Source: Verrucomicrobiota bacterium
GTDB taxonomy: Bacteria; Verrucomicrobiota; Verrucomicrobiia; Opitutales; UBA953
Direction: 5' to 3'
Assembly (NCBI GenBank): GCA_009924535.1
Contig: RFRI01000017.1
Location: forward strand, 1-12,310
DNA length: 12,310 nt
Below, piece after piece: positions 6,822 to 12,310 of the stretch. Both the position numbers and the translations under genes were made by a program. The notes under the pieces were generated by a model. That model was not told where the DNA came from. It made no database searches and saw only the letters and a program-made list of their open reading frames with translations. Each line of letters opens with the position of its first letter. Within the stretch, counting starts at the first letter, position 1.

Positions 6822-8258
6822 ATGCCTGTGGCAGCCGACCAAAGCATCCTCGCCGCCGTGGCGTTCTCCTCCGGAGCCATCGTGGCCTATGCGGTCGCGA
6901 AATGGCGCGAGAACACCCTCGGAGCGATCCGCGACGCCCGCCTCCGCTCCGAGGTCGAGCTTGCCCGCCGCGAGGCCACCGTCGACGCCGCCGAACTCCA
7001 TGCGAAGGCCGAGGCCGAGAAGAGCGAGGCGGCGAGATTGAAAGCCGCCGCCGAAGCCGAAGCGCAGGCCGCCGCCGAACTCTCCCGCGAGAACGCACGC
7101 CAGCGCGACCACTTGGTCCGCGAACTCCAACGCCTCTCCAAGGTCACCCCGGAACAGGCGCGCGAACTCCTCATCGACCACCTCCGCGAGGAGTACGGCG
7201 AAGAAGCCCAGCACCTCCGCCGCGGCCTGCTCGACCAGGTCGAACAGGACATCGACGACGAAGCACGCCGCAAACTGCTCTCGGCGATGCAGCGGCTGAC
7301 GACCTCGACGACGCAGGACGCGACGGCGATCACGGTCTCGCTCCCCAACGAGGACATGAAGGGGCGCCTGATCGGCCGCGAAGGCCGCAACATCCGCACC
7401 TTCGAGCAGTCCACGGGCGCGACGCTGCTTATCGACGAAACCCCTGGTTTGGCGATGGTTTCCTGCTTCGACCCGGTCCGGCGCGAGATCGCGCGTATCG
7501 CGCTCGAACGCATCGTGAAAGACGGACGCATCTCGCCGGGTCTCATCGAGGACAGCGTGCGTTCCGCCGCCGACGAAGTGGTCAAGCACGCCCGCCGCCT
7601 AGGACGCGACGCGGTCCGTGACCTCGGCCTGCCGCCCATGGACGCCTCCGTGGAGGAACTGCTCGGCCGGCTGCACTTCCGGCTCTCCGCCAACCAGAAC
7701 ACGCTCTCGCACTCGATCGAAGTCGCGCAGCTCTGCGCGATGCTCGCGGCGGAGATCGGCATCGACCCGATCCCGGCGAAACGCGCCGGCCTTCTCCATG
7801 ACCTCGGCAAGGCGATCGAAGCCGAAGCCGGCAGCAGCCACGCCCTCGCCGGGGCCGCCCTGCTCCGCCGCCTCGGCGAAGACGTCCGCGTGGTCAACGC
7901 CGTCGCCGCCCACCACCGCGAAGTCGAAGCCGAAAGCCTCTACGCTCCGCTGGTGATGATCGCCGACGCCGCCTCCGGCTCCCGCCCCGGCGCCCGCTCC
8001 TCGACCCTCGAGTCCTACGCCCAACGTGTCCGCCGCCTGGAAGAGGTCGCCCTCGCCTTCGACGGAGTCCGGGAGGCCTATGCCTTCCAGTCCGGCCGCG
8101 AGCTCCGGGTGATCGTCGACCCGGTCAAGATCGACGATTTCGGTGCCACCGAGCTGGCCCGACGCCTCCGCCTCAAGGTGGAAGAAACGCTCTCCTATCA
8201 AGGAACCGTCAAGATCGTGCTGATTCGTGAACAAAGGTTCACTGAAGAGGCCCGCTGA
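6822..8258 (+). CDS. rny: Ribonuclease Y
   Basis: RNase Y is a membrane-anchored endoribonuclease that starts mRNA decay. In order, the 478-aa protein shows one N-terminal membrane helix (about 8-26), a long Ala/Glu/Arg-rich coiled coil (about 30-130), a KH RNA-binding domain with IGREGRNIR (Ile184 onward), and an HD domain. The HD residues are SHS (His297), HDLGKA (His326-Asp327) and AAHH further on, as expected for the metal-dependent phosphodiesterase site. The start at 6822 puts the membrane helix at the very N-terminus as in Bacillus subtilis RNase Y. An upstream in-frame ATG at 6696 would overlap the divergent rodA start and add a non-homologous leader. There is no clear Shine-Dalgarno sequence. 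It is divergent from rodA-rng, so two different decay-initiating endonucleases are encoded within 5 kb. Confidence 0.95.
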   Translation: MPVAADQSILAAVAFSSGAIVAYAVAKWRENTLGAIRDARLRSEVELARREATVDAAELHAKAEAEKSEAARLKAAAEAEAQAAAELSRENARQRDHLVRELQRLSKVTPEQARELLIDHLREEYGEEAQHLRRGLLDQVEQDIDDEARRKLLSAMQRLTTSTTQDATAITVSLPNEDMKGRLIGREGRNIRTFEQSTGATLLIDETPGLAMVSCFDPVRREIARIALERIVKDGRISPGLIEDSVRSAADEVVKHARRLGRDAVRDLGLPPMDASVEELLGRLHFRLSANQNTLSHSIEVAQLCAMLAAEIGIDPIPAKRAGLLHDLGKAIEAEAGSSHALAGAALLRRLGEDVRVVNAVAAHHREVEAESLYAPLVMIADAASGSRPGARSSTLESYAQRVRRLEEVALAFDGVREAYAFQSGRELRVIVDPVKIDDFGATELARRLRLKVEETLSYQGTVKIVLIREQRFTEEAR

Positions 8259-8451
8259 GGGACTTTCTTGTTGTTAAGCCGGAGGGGATAATTATTCACA
8301 TTCTTTCCGGGAGTTCCTCCCGGGTCATTTCGGCACCCCAAGGAGGCTCGTCCTCCGTCACCAAGGGTCCGACAAACCGCGTCGCCGCTCCACAACGGAA
8401 CGGCCGCATCATCCGGTCGGCCACAACGAAGGCCGCCCCAACATAAGCAAC
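8259..8451 (+). promoter_or_regulatory. Promoter and structured leader of the RGG-protein gene
   Basis: The 193-nt gap has a likely promoter: TTCTTG (8265-8270), 16 nt, GATAAT (8287-8292), predicting a leader of about 150 nt. Soon after the predicted start is a perfect 7-bp hairpin with a 3-nt loop (CCGGGAG/CTCCCGG, 8307-8323); only GTCATTT follows, so it is a poor terminator for rny and may be a leader element. A second small hairpin (8342-8356) hides a full Shine-Dalgarno match, AAGGAGG (8340-8346), which has no start codon at a useful distance. The rest is G+C-rich without an open frame I would defend. Confidence 0.45.
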
Positions 8452-9411
8452 ATGAGCCAAGAAGAAACCCAGGGCCAGGAGCCAGTCTCCGCCCACCAGC
8501 CCGCCGCGGACGCAGGCGCCAATGAAGTCCGCACCCCCGCACCCCGCCTCAACGAAGCCAAGCTGGAGTCCGCCCACGCGGAACTCCCTCCGCTCTCCGT
8601 GATCGGGGCCTCGTCCGAACCCGCCGCCAAGCCCGGCACCATCACGACGCCGAAGCAGTTCGGTCGCCGTGGCACGCCCCGTGGCGCCGCTCCCTCGGCC
8701 GCCAATGGTCAGGCCGCCCGCCCGTCCATCGGCGTCGTCGAAGACCCGTCGCAGCTGACCGAGAACCTCTCGGGCGATCGCGCCCAGTCGTCCGCTCCGG
8801 AACAGCGCGAGCCGCGTGAACCCCGTGAACGTCGTGAACCGCGCGCCGAAGGCGAACGTGGTCCTCGCCGCGAACCGCGCGAACCGCGCCCCGAAGGCTT
8901 CACCGAAGAAGGCCGCCAGCCTGGCATCCCGCAGGGCGACCGCCCGCGTCGTGAACCGCGCGCCGAAGGCGAACGTGGTCCTCGTCGCGAGCCCCGCGCC
9001 GAAGGCGACCGTGGTCCCCGCCCTGAAGGCGATCGTGGTCCTCGCCCGGAAGGCGATCGTCCTCGTCGCGAAGACCGCCCGCGTCGCGAAGACCGTCCGC
9101 GCATCCAGATCGAACCCGTCGTCATCCCGGTCCAGGCCCCTATCGGCTTCTGGGCCTCGCTGAAGCGCAAGTTCGCCACGCTCTTCGGCATTCCCACCAA
9201 GGCCGTCTTCGTTCCTTCCGCCCGCACCCAGCAGCCTCGCGGCGAACACCGCGGCGAGCGCTCCGATCGCGGTCAGCGCGGCGGACGTGGTCGCGGTGAA
9301 TTCCGCGGAGGTTCCCGTGATGGTTCCCGCGGCGGCCGTGATGGCTCCCGTGGAGGTCGCGGTGAATTCCGCGGCGATCGCGGTCCTCGCAACGGTCCTC
9401 GCGAAGGCTGA
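8452..9411 (+). CDS. Disordered Arg-rich protein with RGG-box tail, function unknown
   Basis: I do not recognise this 319-aa protein as a named family. It is low-complexity except for one segment. Residues 1-118 are Ala/Pro/Glu-rich. Residues 119-217 are Arg/Glu/Pro repeats built on units such as RAEGERGPRREPR, PEGDRGPR and REDRPR. Residues 218-256 contain the only hydrophobic stretch (IQIEPVVIPVQ, then IGFWASLKRKFATLFGI), which could form an amphipathic helix. Residues 262-319 are an RGG/RG tail (GGRGRGEFRGG type) like the RNA-binding tails of DEAD-box helicases and eukaryotic RNP proteins; no helicase, KH or S1 domain is present. No Shine-Dalgarno sequence precedes the ATG. Codon use is GC-rich like its neighbours, and the frame is intact over all repeats, supporting a real gene. 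It follows rny but has its own likely promoter and a strong terminator. An RNA-binding or condensate-forming role is inference. Confidence 0.82.
   Translation: MSQEETQGQEPVSAHQPAADAGANEVRTPAPRLNEAKLESAHAELPPLSVIGASSEPAAKPGTITTPKQFGRRGTPRGAAPSAANGQAARPSIGVVEDPSQLTENLSGDRAQSSAPEQREPREPRERREPRAEGERGPRREPREPRPEGFTEEGRQPGIPQGDRPRREPRAEGERGPRREPRAEGDRGPRPEGDRGPRPEGDRPRREDRPRREDRPRIQIEPVVIPVQAPIGFWASLKRKFATLFGIPTKAVFVPSARTQQPRGEHRGERSDRGQRGGRGRGEFRGGSRDGSRGGRDGSRGGRGEFRGDRGPRNGPREG
8806..9102 (+). repeat. In-frame degenerate repeats encoding Arg/Glu/Pro units
   Basis: A block of about 300 bp is made of related units whose lengths are multiples of three. The clearest long copies begin near 8835 and 8955 and share GAACCGCGCGCCGAAGGCGA followed by CGTGGTCCTCG. 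Shorter units (GAAGGCGATCGTGGTCC, CGTCGCGAAGACCG) follow in tandem toward 9102. All units keep the reading frame, consistent with growth by slippage or unequal recombination inside a coding sequence. Confidence 0.8.
9235..9408 (+). repeat. RGG-box repeat segment
   Basis: The last 58 codons encode Arg-Gly-rich repeats. GGTCGCGGTGAATTCCGCGG occurs twice, near 9289 and 9355, and GATGGTTCCCG or GATGGCTCCCG twice in between. At least six RG or RGG motifs are present, mixed with Asp and Ser, which is typical of RNA-binding RGG tails. Confidence 0.78.
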
Positions 9412-9417
9412 ACATGA

Positions 9418-9449
9418 CGGGGGCGCCAATCGGCGCCCCCGCTTCTTTT
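9418..9449 (+). terminator. Strong intrinsic terminator after the RGG-protein gene
   Basis: A perfect 10-bp G+C stem (CGGGGGCGCC, 9418-9427, with GGCGCCCCCG, 9432-9441) has a 4-nt AATC loop and is followed by CTTCTTTTA. It starts 6 nt after the upstream stop codon and ends 7 nt before the murA ATG, so it also lies where a murA leader would be. Confidence 0.92.
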
Positions 9450-9456
9450 ACCCGAC

Positions 9457-10749
9457 ATGCTCCAGGTCGCGCGCATCCGAGGTGGTCACGTGCTGAAAGG
9501 CACGGTCCGTGCCGCCGGTTCGAAGAACGCCTCGCTGCCCTTGCTCGCCGCTTCGCTCCTCACGGGCGAGACGGTGACGCTGCGCAACGTGCCCGACCTG
9601 AGCGATGTCCGCTACATGGCCGAGATCCTCGGTCACCAAGGCGCCATCGTCACCAACCCCGAGCCCGGCGTCTGGACCATCCGCGCTGAACAGGTCTCCC
9701 ACCGCACGCCCTACGACCTCGTCCGCAAGATGCGCGCGTCGGTCTGCCTCCTGGGCTCGCTCGTCGGCCGCCTCCGCCAAGCGGAGATGGCCATCCCCGG
9801 TGGCTGCGTCATCGGACCCCGTCCCATCGACCTGCATCTGAAAGGCCTCGAAGCCCTCGGCTGCGTCGTCACGGTCGAAGCCGGCCTGGTGCAAGTCGAC
9901 GCCTCCCGCGCCCGCGGCGACACGGTCTTCATGGGCGGCCCGATGGGCAGCACGGTCCTCGGTACCGCAAATATCGTGATGGCCGCCACGCTCACGCCCG
10001 GCGTCACGCGCATCGAATGCGCCGCCCGTGAACCGGAGGTCGTCGACCTCTGCGCGATGCTCATCCGGATGGGCGCGAAGATCACCGGCCACGGCACCGG
10101 CCTCATCGAGATCGAAGGCGTCGCCGCGCTGCATGGCTGCGACCACACGGTCATCGCCGACCGCATCGAGGCCGGCACCTATCTGGTCGCCGGGGCGATC
10201 ACGGGCGGAGACGTCACGGTGACCGATTGCGACCCTTCGCATCTGACGGCTTTCCTCGATAAGCTCCGCGAAGCGGGCGTCCACGTCGAGACCGGCCCCG
10301 ACTTCATCCGCGCCCAGGGCAAGCCGACGCACGCCGTCGAGATCATCACCGAACCCTACCCCGGCTTCCCGACCGACCTGCAGGCGCAGTTCATGGCGCT
10401 CCAGCTCCTCGTCGACGGGCGTAGCACGGTGACCGAGAAGGTCTACCCGGCCCGCTTCATGCACGCCGCCGAACTCCAGCGCATGGGCGCCGAGATCGCC
10501 ATCGACGGCGCCACGGCCGCGATCACCGGCGACCGCCCGCTCTCCGGCGCGCCGGTGATGGCCTCCGACCTCCGCGCCTCCGCCGCCCTCATCCTCGCGG
10601 CGCTGGTCGCCAAGGGCGAGACCTGGGTCCAACGCCTCTACCACCTCGACCGCGGCTACGAACGCTTCGAGGAACGCCTGCGCTCCCTGGGCGCCGACGT
10701 CGAACGCCTCCCCGCCTCCGCTTTGCCGAAAGGCTTCGCCGAGGACTGA
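9457..10749 (+). CDS. murA: UDP-N-acetylglucosamine 1-carboxyvinyltransferase MurA
   Basis: MurA transfers enolpyruvate from PEP to UDP-GlcNAc, the first committed step of peptidoglycan precursor synthesis in the cytoplasm. The 430-aa length is normal. Key residues are visible: GSKNASLP with Lys23 (E. coli Lys22), PGGCVIGPRPIDLHLKGLE with the loop Cys117 (E. coli Cys115, the fosfomycin target), and YPGFPTDLQAQF with the catalytic Asp307 (E. coli Asp305). Keeping the cysteine contrasts with the Asp found in chlamydial and mycobacterial MurA and predicts the ordinary fosfomycin-sensitive form. The ATG at 9457 matches the family N-terminus (RIRGGHVLKGTVRAAGSKN). A GTG at 9490 with an AGGTGG in front of it would remove conserved residues. 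No Shine-Dalgarno sequence is present and the terminator of the previous gene sits directly upstream. ruvB follows after 38 nt and may be co-transcribed. Confidence 0.97.
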   Translation: MLQVARIRGGHVLKGTVRAAGSKNASLPLLAASLLTGETVTLRNVPDLSDVRYMAEILGHQGAIVTNPEPGVWTIRAEQVSHRTPYDLVRKMRASVCLLGSLVGRLRQAEMAIPGGCVIGPRPIDLHLKGLEALGCVVTVEAGLVQVDASRARGDTVFMGGPMGSTVLGTANIVMAATLTPGVTRIECAAREPEVVDLCAMLIRMGAKITGHGTGLIEIEGVAALHGCDHTVIADRIEAGTYLVAGAITGGDVTVTDCDPSHLTAFLDKLREAGVHVETGPDFIRAQGKPTHAVEIITEPYPGFPTDLQAQFMALQLLVDGRSTVTEKVYPARFMHAAELQRMGAEIAIDGATAAITGDRPLSGAPVMASDLRASAALILAALVAKGETWVQRLYHLDRGYERFEERLRSLGADVERLPASALPKGFAED

Positions 10750-10787
10750 GGGTTGCCAATTCGCCCCGACCCCGCACCTTGCGCTCC

Positions 10788-11816
10788 ATGGCCCGCAAGG
10801 ATTCGCCCGATGACCCCCAGCCGCCCGCCGGCAAGGAAGCCGCGTCGCGCGCGAACCGCTCGCTCGACGCCGCCCTGCGCCCGCCGAAGCTCGACGACTT
10901 CGTGGGCCAGCAGCGTACGGTGGAACGCCTGCGCGTGATGATCGGGGCCGCGCGCCGCGAAGGGCGCACGCTCGACCACATCCTCCTCCACGGCCCGCCC
11001 GGGCTCGGCAAGACGACCCTCGCGATGATCCTCGCCGAAGAGATGGGTCGCCCGATCCGCGTGACCTCCGGACCTGTCGTCGAGAAAGCCTCCGACCTCG
11101 CCGGCCTCCTCACGAGCCTCCAGGAAGGCGACCTGCTCTTCATCGACGAGATCCACCGCATCCCGAAGACGGTCGAGGAGTTCCTCTACTCGGCGATGGA
11201 GGACTTCCGCATCGACATCATGATCGACCAAGGCCCGAACGCGCGCAGCGTGCGCCTGGACCTGCCGAAGTTCACGCTCGTCGGCGCGACGACCCGCACG
11301 GGCCTGCTCACCGCGCCGCTCCGCAGCCGCTTCACGCTCCAGACTCGCCTCGACTACTACACGCGCGAACAGCTGCTGAGCATCGTCCGCCGCAACGCCG
11401 ACCTACTCAGCCTCGACATCGACCAAGGCGGCGCCGACGAGATCGCCCGCCGCGCCCGCGGCACTCCCCGCATCGTCAACAACCTGCTGCGCTTCACGCG
11501 CGACTACGCCCTCGAACGCGCCGGCGGCAAGGCCGACGCCGCGGTCACCGCCGCCGCCCTCGAGCTCCTCGAAATCGACCAGCACGGCCTCGACGACATG
11601 GACCACCGCTTCCTCCGCGCGATGGCCGAGAAGCATCACGGCGGACCGGTCGGACTCAGCAGCATCGGCGCCGCCATCGGCGAAGACGCCCACACGCTCG
11701 AGGAAGTCCATGAGCCTTTCCTCGTGCAAGAAGGCTACGTCGTGCGCACCCCGCAGGGACGCGTCCTGGCCCCGAAAGGCTGGCTGGCCGTGGGCCTGCA
11801 GCCGCCTTCGTTCTGA
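10788..11816 (+). CDS. ruvB: Holliday junction branch-migration helicase RuvB
   Basis: RuvB is the AAA+ motor that, with RuvA, drives branch migration of Holliday junctions during recombination and repair. The 342-aa protein shows the typical LRPPKLDDFVGQ start, Walker A GPPGLGKT (69-76), Walker B DEIH (120-123), sensor GATTRTG and the arginine-finger region LRSRF. The C-terminal winged-helix part includes GGPVGLSSIGAAIGED and ends EPFLVQEGYVVRTPQGR. The N-terminal 25 residues are charged and poorly conserved. ATG at 10788 is chosen; an in-frame TTG three codons upstream is possible but less likely. ruvA and ruvC are not in the window, so the Ruv genes are not clustered here. The gap to murA is 38 nt and has no terminator, which suggests co-transcription. 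Confidence 0.97.
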   Translation: MARKDSPDDPQPPAGKEAASRANRSLDAALRPPKLDDFVGQQRTVERLRVMIGAARREGRTLDHILLHGPPGLGKTTLAMILAEEMGRPIRVTSGPVVEKASDLAGLLTSLQEGDLLFIDEIHRIPKTVEEFLYSAMEDFRIDIMIDQGPNARSVRLDLPKFTLVGATTRTGLLTAPLRSRFTLQTRLDYYTREQLLSIVRRNADLLSLDIDQGGADEIARRARGTPRIVNNLLRFTRDYALERAGGKADAAVTAAALELLEIDQHGLDDMDHRFLRAMAEKHHGGPVGLSSIGAAIGEDAHTLEEVHEPFLVQEGYVVRTPQGRVLAPKGWLAVGLQPPSF

Positions 11817-11833
11817 GGTCGGCGTTCTGACGC

Positions 11834-11863
11834 TGGACAACGGCGTTTTCCCTCGGCTAAGGT
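11834..11863 (+). promoter_or_regulatory. Possible promoter of proB
   Basis: TGGACA (11834-11839) and TAAGGT (11858-11863) are spaced 18 nt in the 62-nt gap between ruvB and proB. The -10 ends 15 nt before the ATG, implying a very short leader, similar to the geometry seen for rodA. The -10 match is only partial, so this is tentative. Confidence 0.28.
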
Positions 11864-11878
11864 CGACCCCTCAAAGCC

Positions 11879-12310
11879 ATGGCAAAACGATGGGTCATCA
11901 AGCTCGGTTCCGGCCTCCTCACCCGCAAGGACGGCAAGGTCGACCGCGTCCAGATCGGTCGCATCGTCGACCAGGTCGCCGGCCTGCATAAGCGCGGCAT
12001 CCAGGTCGTCCTGGTGACGTCCGGCGCCGTCGCGGCAGGCATGACCGCCATGGGCCTCGAGAAACGCCCGAAGGAAGCCCGCGAACTCCAGGCCTGCGCC
12101 ACCGTCGGTCAGCCGGAACTGATGTCCGAATACGGCAAGCACCTCCGCCGCCATAAGCTGCTGGGTTCGCAGATGCTGCTCACCTACTGGGATCTGGATA
12201 GCCGCGCCTGCACCCGCAACGCCCGCGCGACCCTCGACCTCCTCCTCGCCCGCAAGCGCTTCATCCCGATCATCAACGAGAACGACGCCATCGCCGACGA
12301 GGAGATCAAG
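11879..12310 (+). CDS. proB: Glutamate 5-kinase ProB (3' end outside window)
   Basis: ProB phosphorylates the gamma-carboxylate of glutamate, the first step of proline synthesis, in the cytoplasm. The 144 codons present belong to the N-terminal amino-acid-kinase domain. VIKLGSGLLT (about 6-15) is the nucleotide-binding start, VTSGAVAAGM (about 47-56) matches the family's VTSGAIAAG, ACATVGQPELM corresponds to the usual AAVGQ segment, and PIINENDAIADEE near the window edge carries the glutamate-site NEND motif. The first codons fit the family N-terminus, so the ATG at 11879 is secure even without a Shine-Dalgarno sequence. The rest of the kinase domain and any C-terminal PUA domain lie beyond base 12310. 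proA often follows proB but cannot be seen here. Confidence 0.95.
   Translation, partial: MAKRWVIKLGSGLLTRKDGKVDRVQIGRIVDQVAGLHKRGIQVVLVTSGAVAAGMTAMGLEKRPKEARELQACATVGQPELMSEYGKHLRRHKLLGSQMLLTYWDLDSRACTRNARATLDLLLARKRFIPIINENDAIADEEIK

Noticed and set aside
6708..7589. Upstream extension of the rodA frame, nearly 300 codons
   Set aside because: It is antisense to rny; RodA homology begins just after the ATG at 6707.
8806..9102. Repeat block considered as a CRISPR array
   Set aside because: Units are contiguous, degenerate, of unequal length and phased by codons; there are no unique spacers and no cas genes.
8452..9411. RGG gene as a helicase or IF-2 fragment
   Set aside because: No GTPase, helicase, KH or S1 motif is present; only the compositional bias is shared with such proteins.
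8296..9429. 377-codon minus-strand open frame opposite the RGG gene
   Set aside because: The plus frame has the better codon pattern, a promoter and a correctly placed terminator with T-tract; the minus frame gives Ala/Thr/Phe/Gly repeats that are the complement of the Arg codons.
9448..10644. 398-codon minus-strand open frame opposite murA
   Set aside because: Complement of a gene with all MurA active-site residues; no domain of its own.

Overview
The window is 12.3 kb of G+C-rich bacterial chromosome (roughly 60-65% by eye), almost entirely housekeeping genes. The gene set is a Gram-negative-type cell-wall and recombination repertoire, with RNase E/G and RNase Y side by side and mostly no Shine-Dalgarno sequence before start codons. 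This suggests a member of the PVC group, most likely an Opitutae-like Verrucomicrobiota. That placement is inference from gene content; no rRNA or other marker is present.

Left part (1-3592). A truncated NADP-type isocitrate dehydrogenase gene (icd) runs leftward off the edge. Next is a small accessory-looking pair in divergent orientation. On the minus strand is a tandem ribbon-helix-helix (RHH) DNA-binding protein whose C-terminus is a short histone-H1-like Lys/Ala tail; that tail also has its own ribosome binding site and ATG. On the plus strand is a P1B-4-type transition-metal efflux ATPase. Their shared promoter region is A+T-richer than its surroundings and holds a perfect palindrome that could be an operator.

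Middle (3594-9449). A minus-strand operon reads rodA then rng (peptidoglycan polymerase of the elongasome, then RNase E/G), with 5 nt between them and a strong terminator at the end. Divergent from it is rny (RNase Y). Behind rny, after a 193-nt structured leader with its own likely promoter, is an unrecognised 319-aa protein. It is almost wholly disordered, has Arg/Glu/Pro repeats and an RGG-box tail, and carries one short hydrophobic island. A 10-bp G+C hairpin with a T-tract ends this unit.

Right part (9457-12310). murA (peptidoglycan precursor synthesis), ruvB (Holliday-junction motor) and the start of proB (proline synthesis) follow on the plus strand with short gaps.

The most interesting feature is the RGG-rich disordered protein next to two endoribonucleases. 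The RNase E/G here has only its catalytic core and no C-terminal scaffold, so a separate disordered RNA-binding partner could organise RNA decay. This is a hypothesis. No tRNA, rRNA, CRISPR array, insertion sequence or phage gene was seen.
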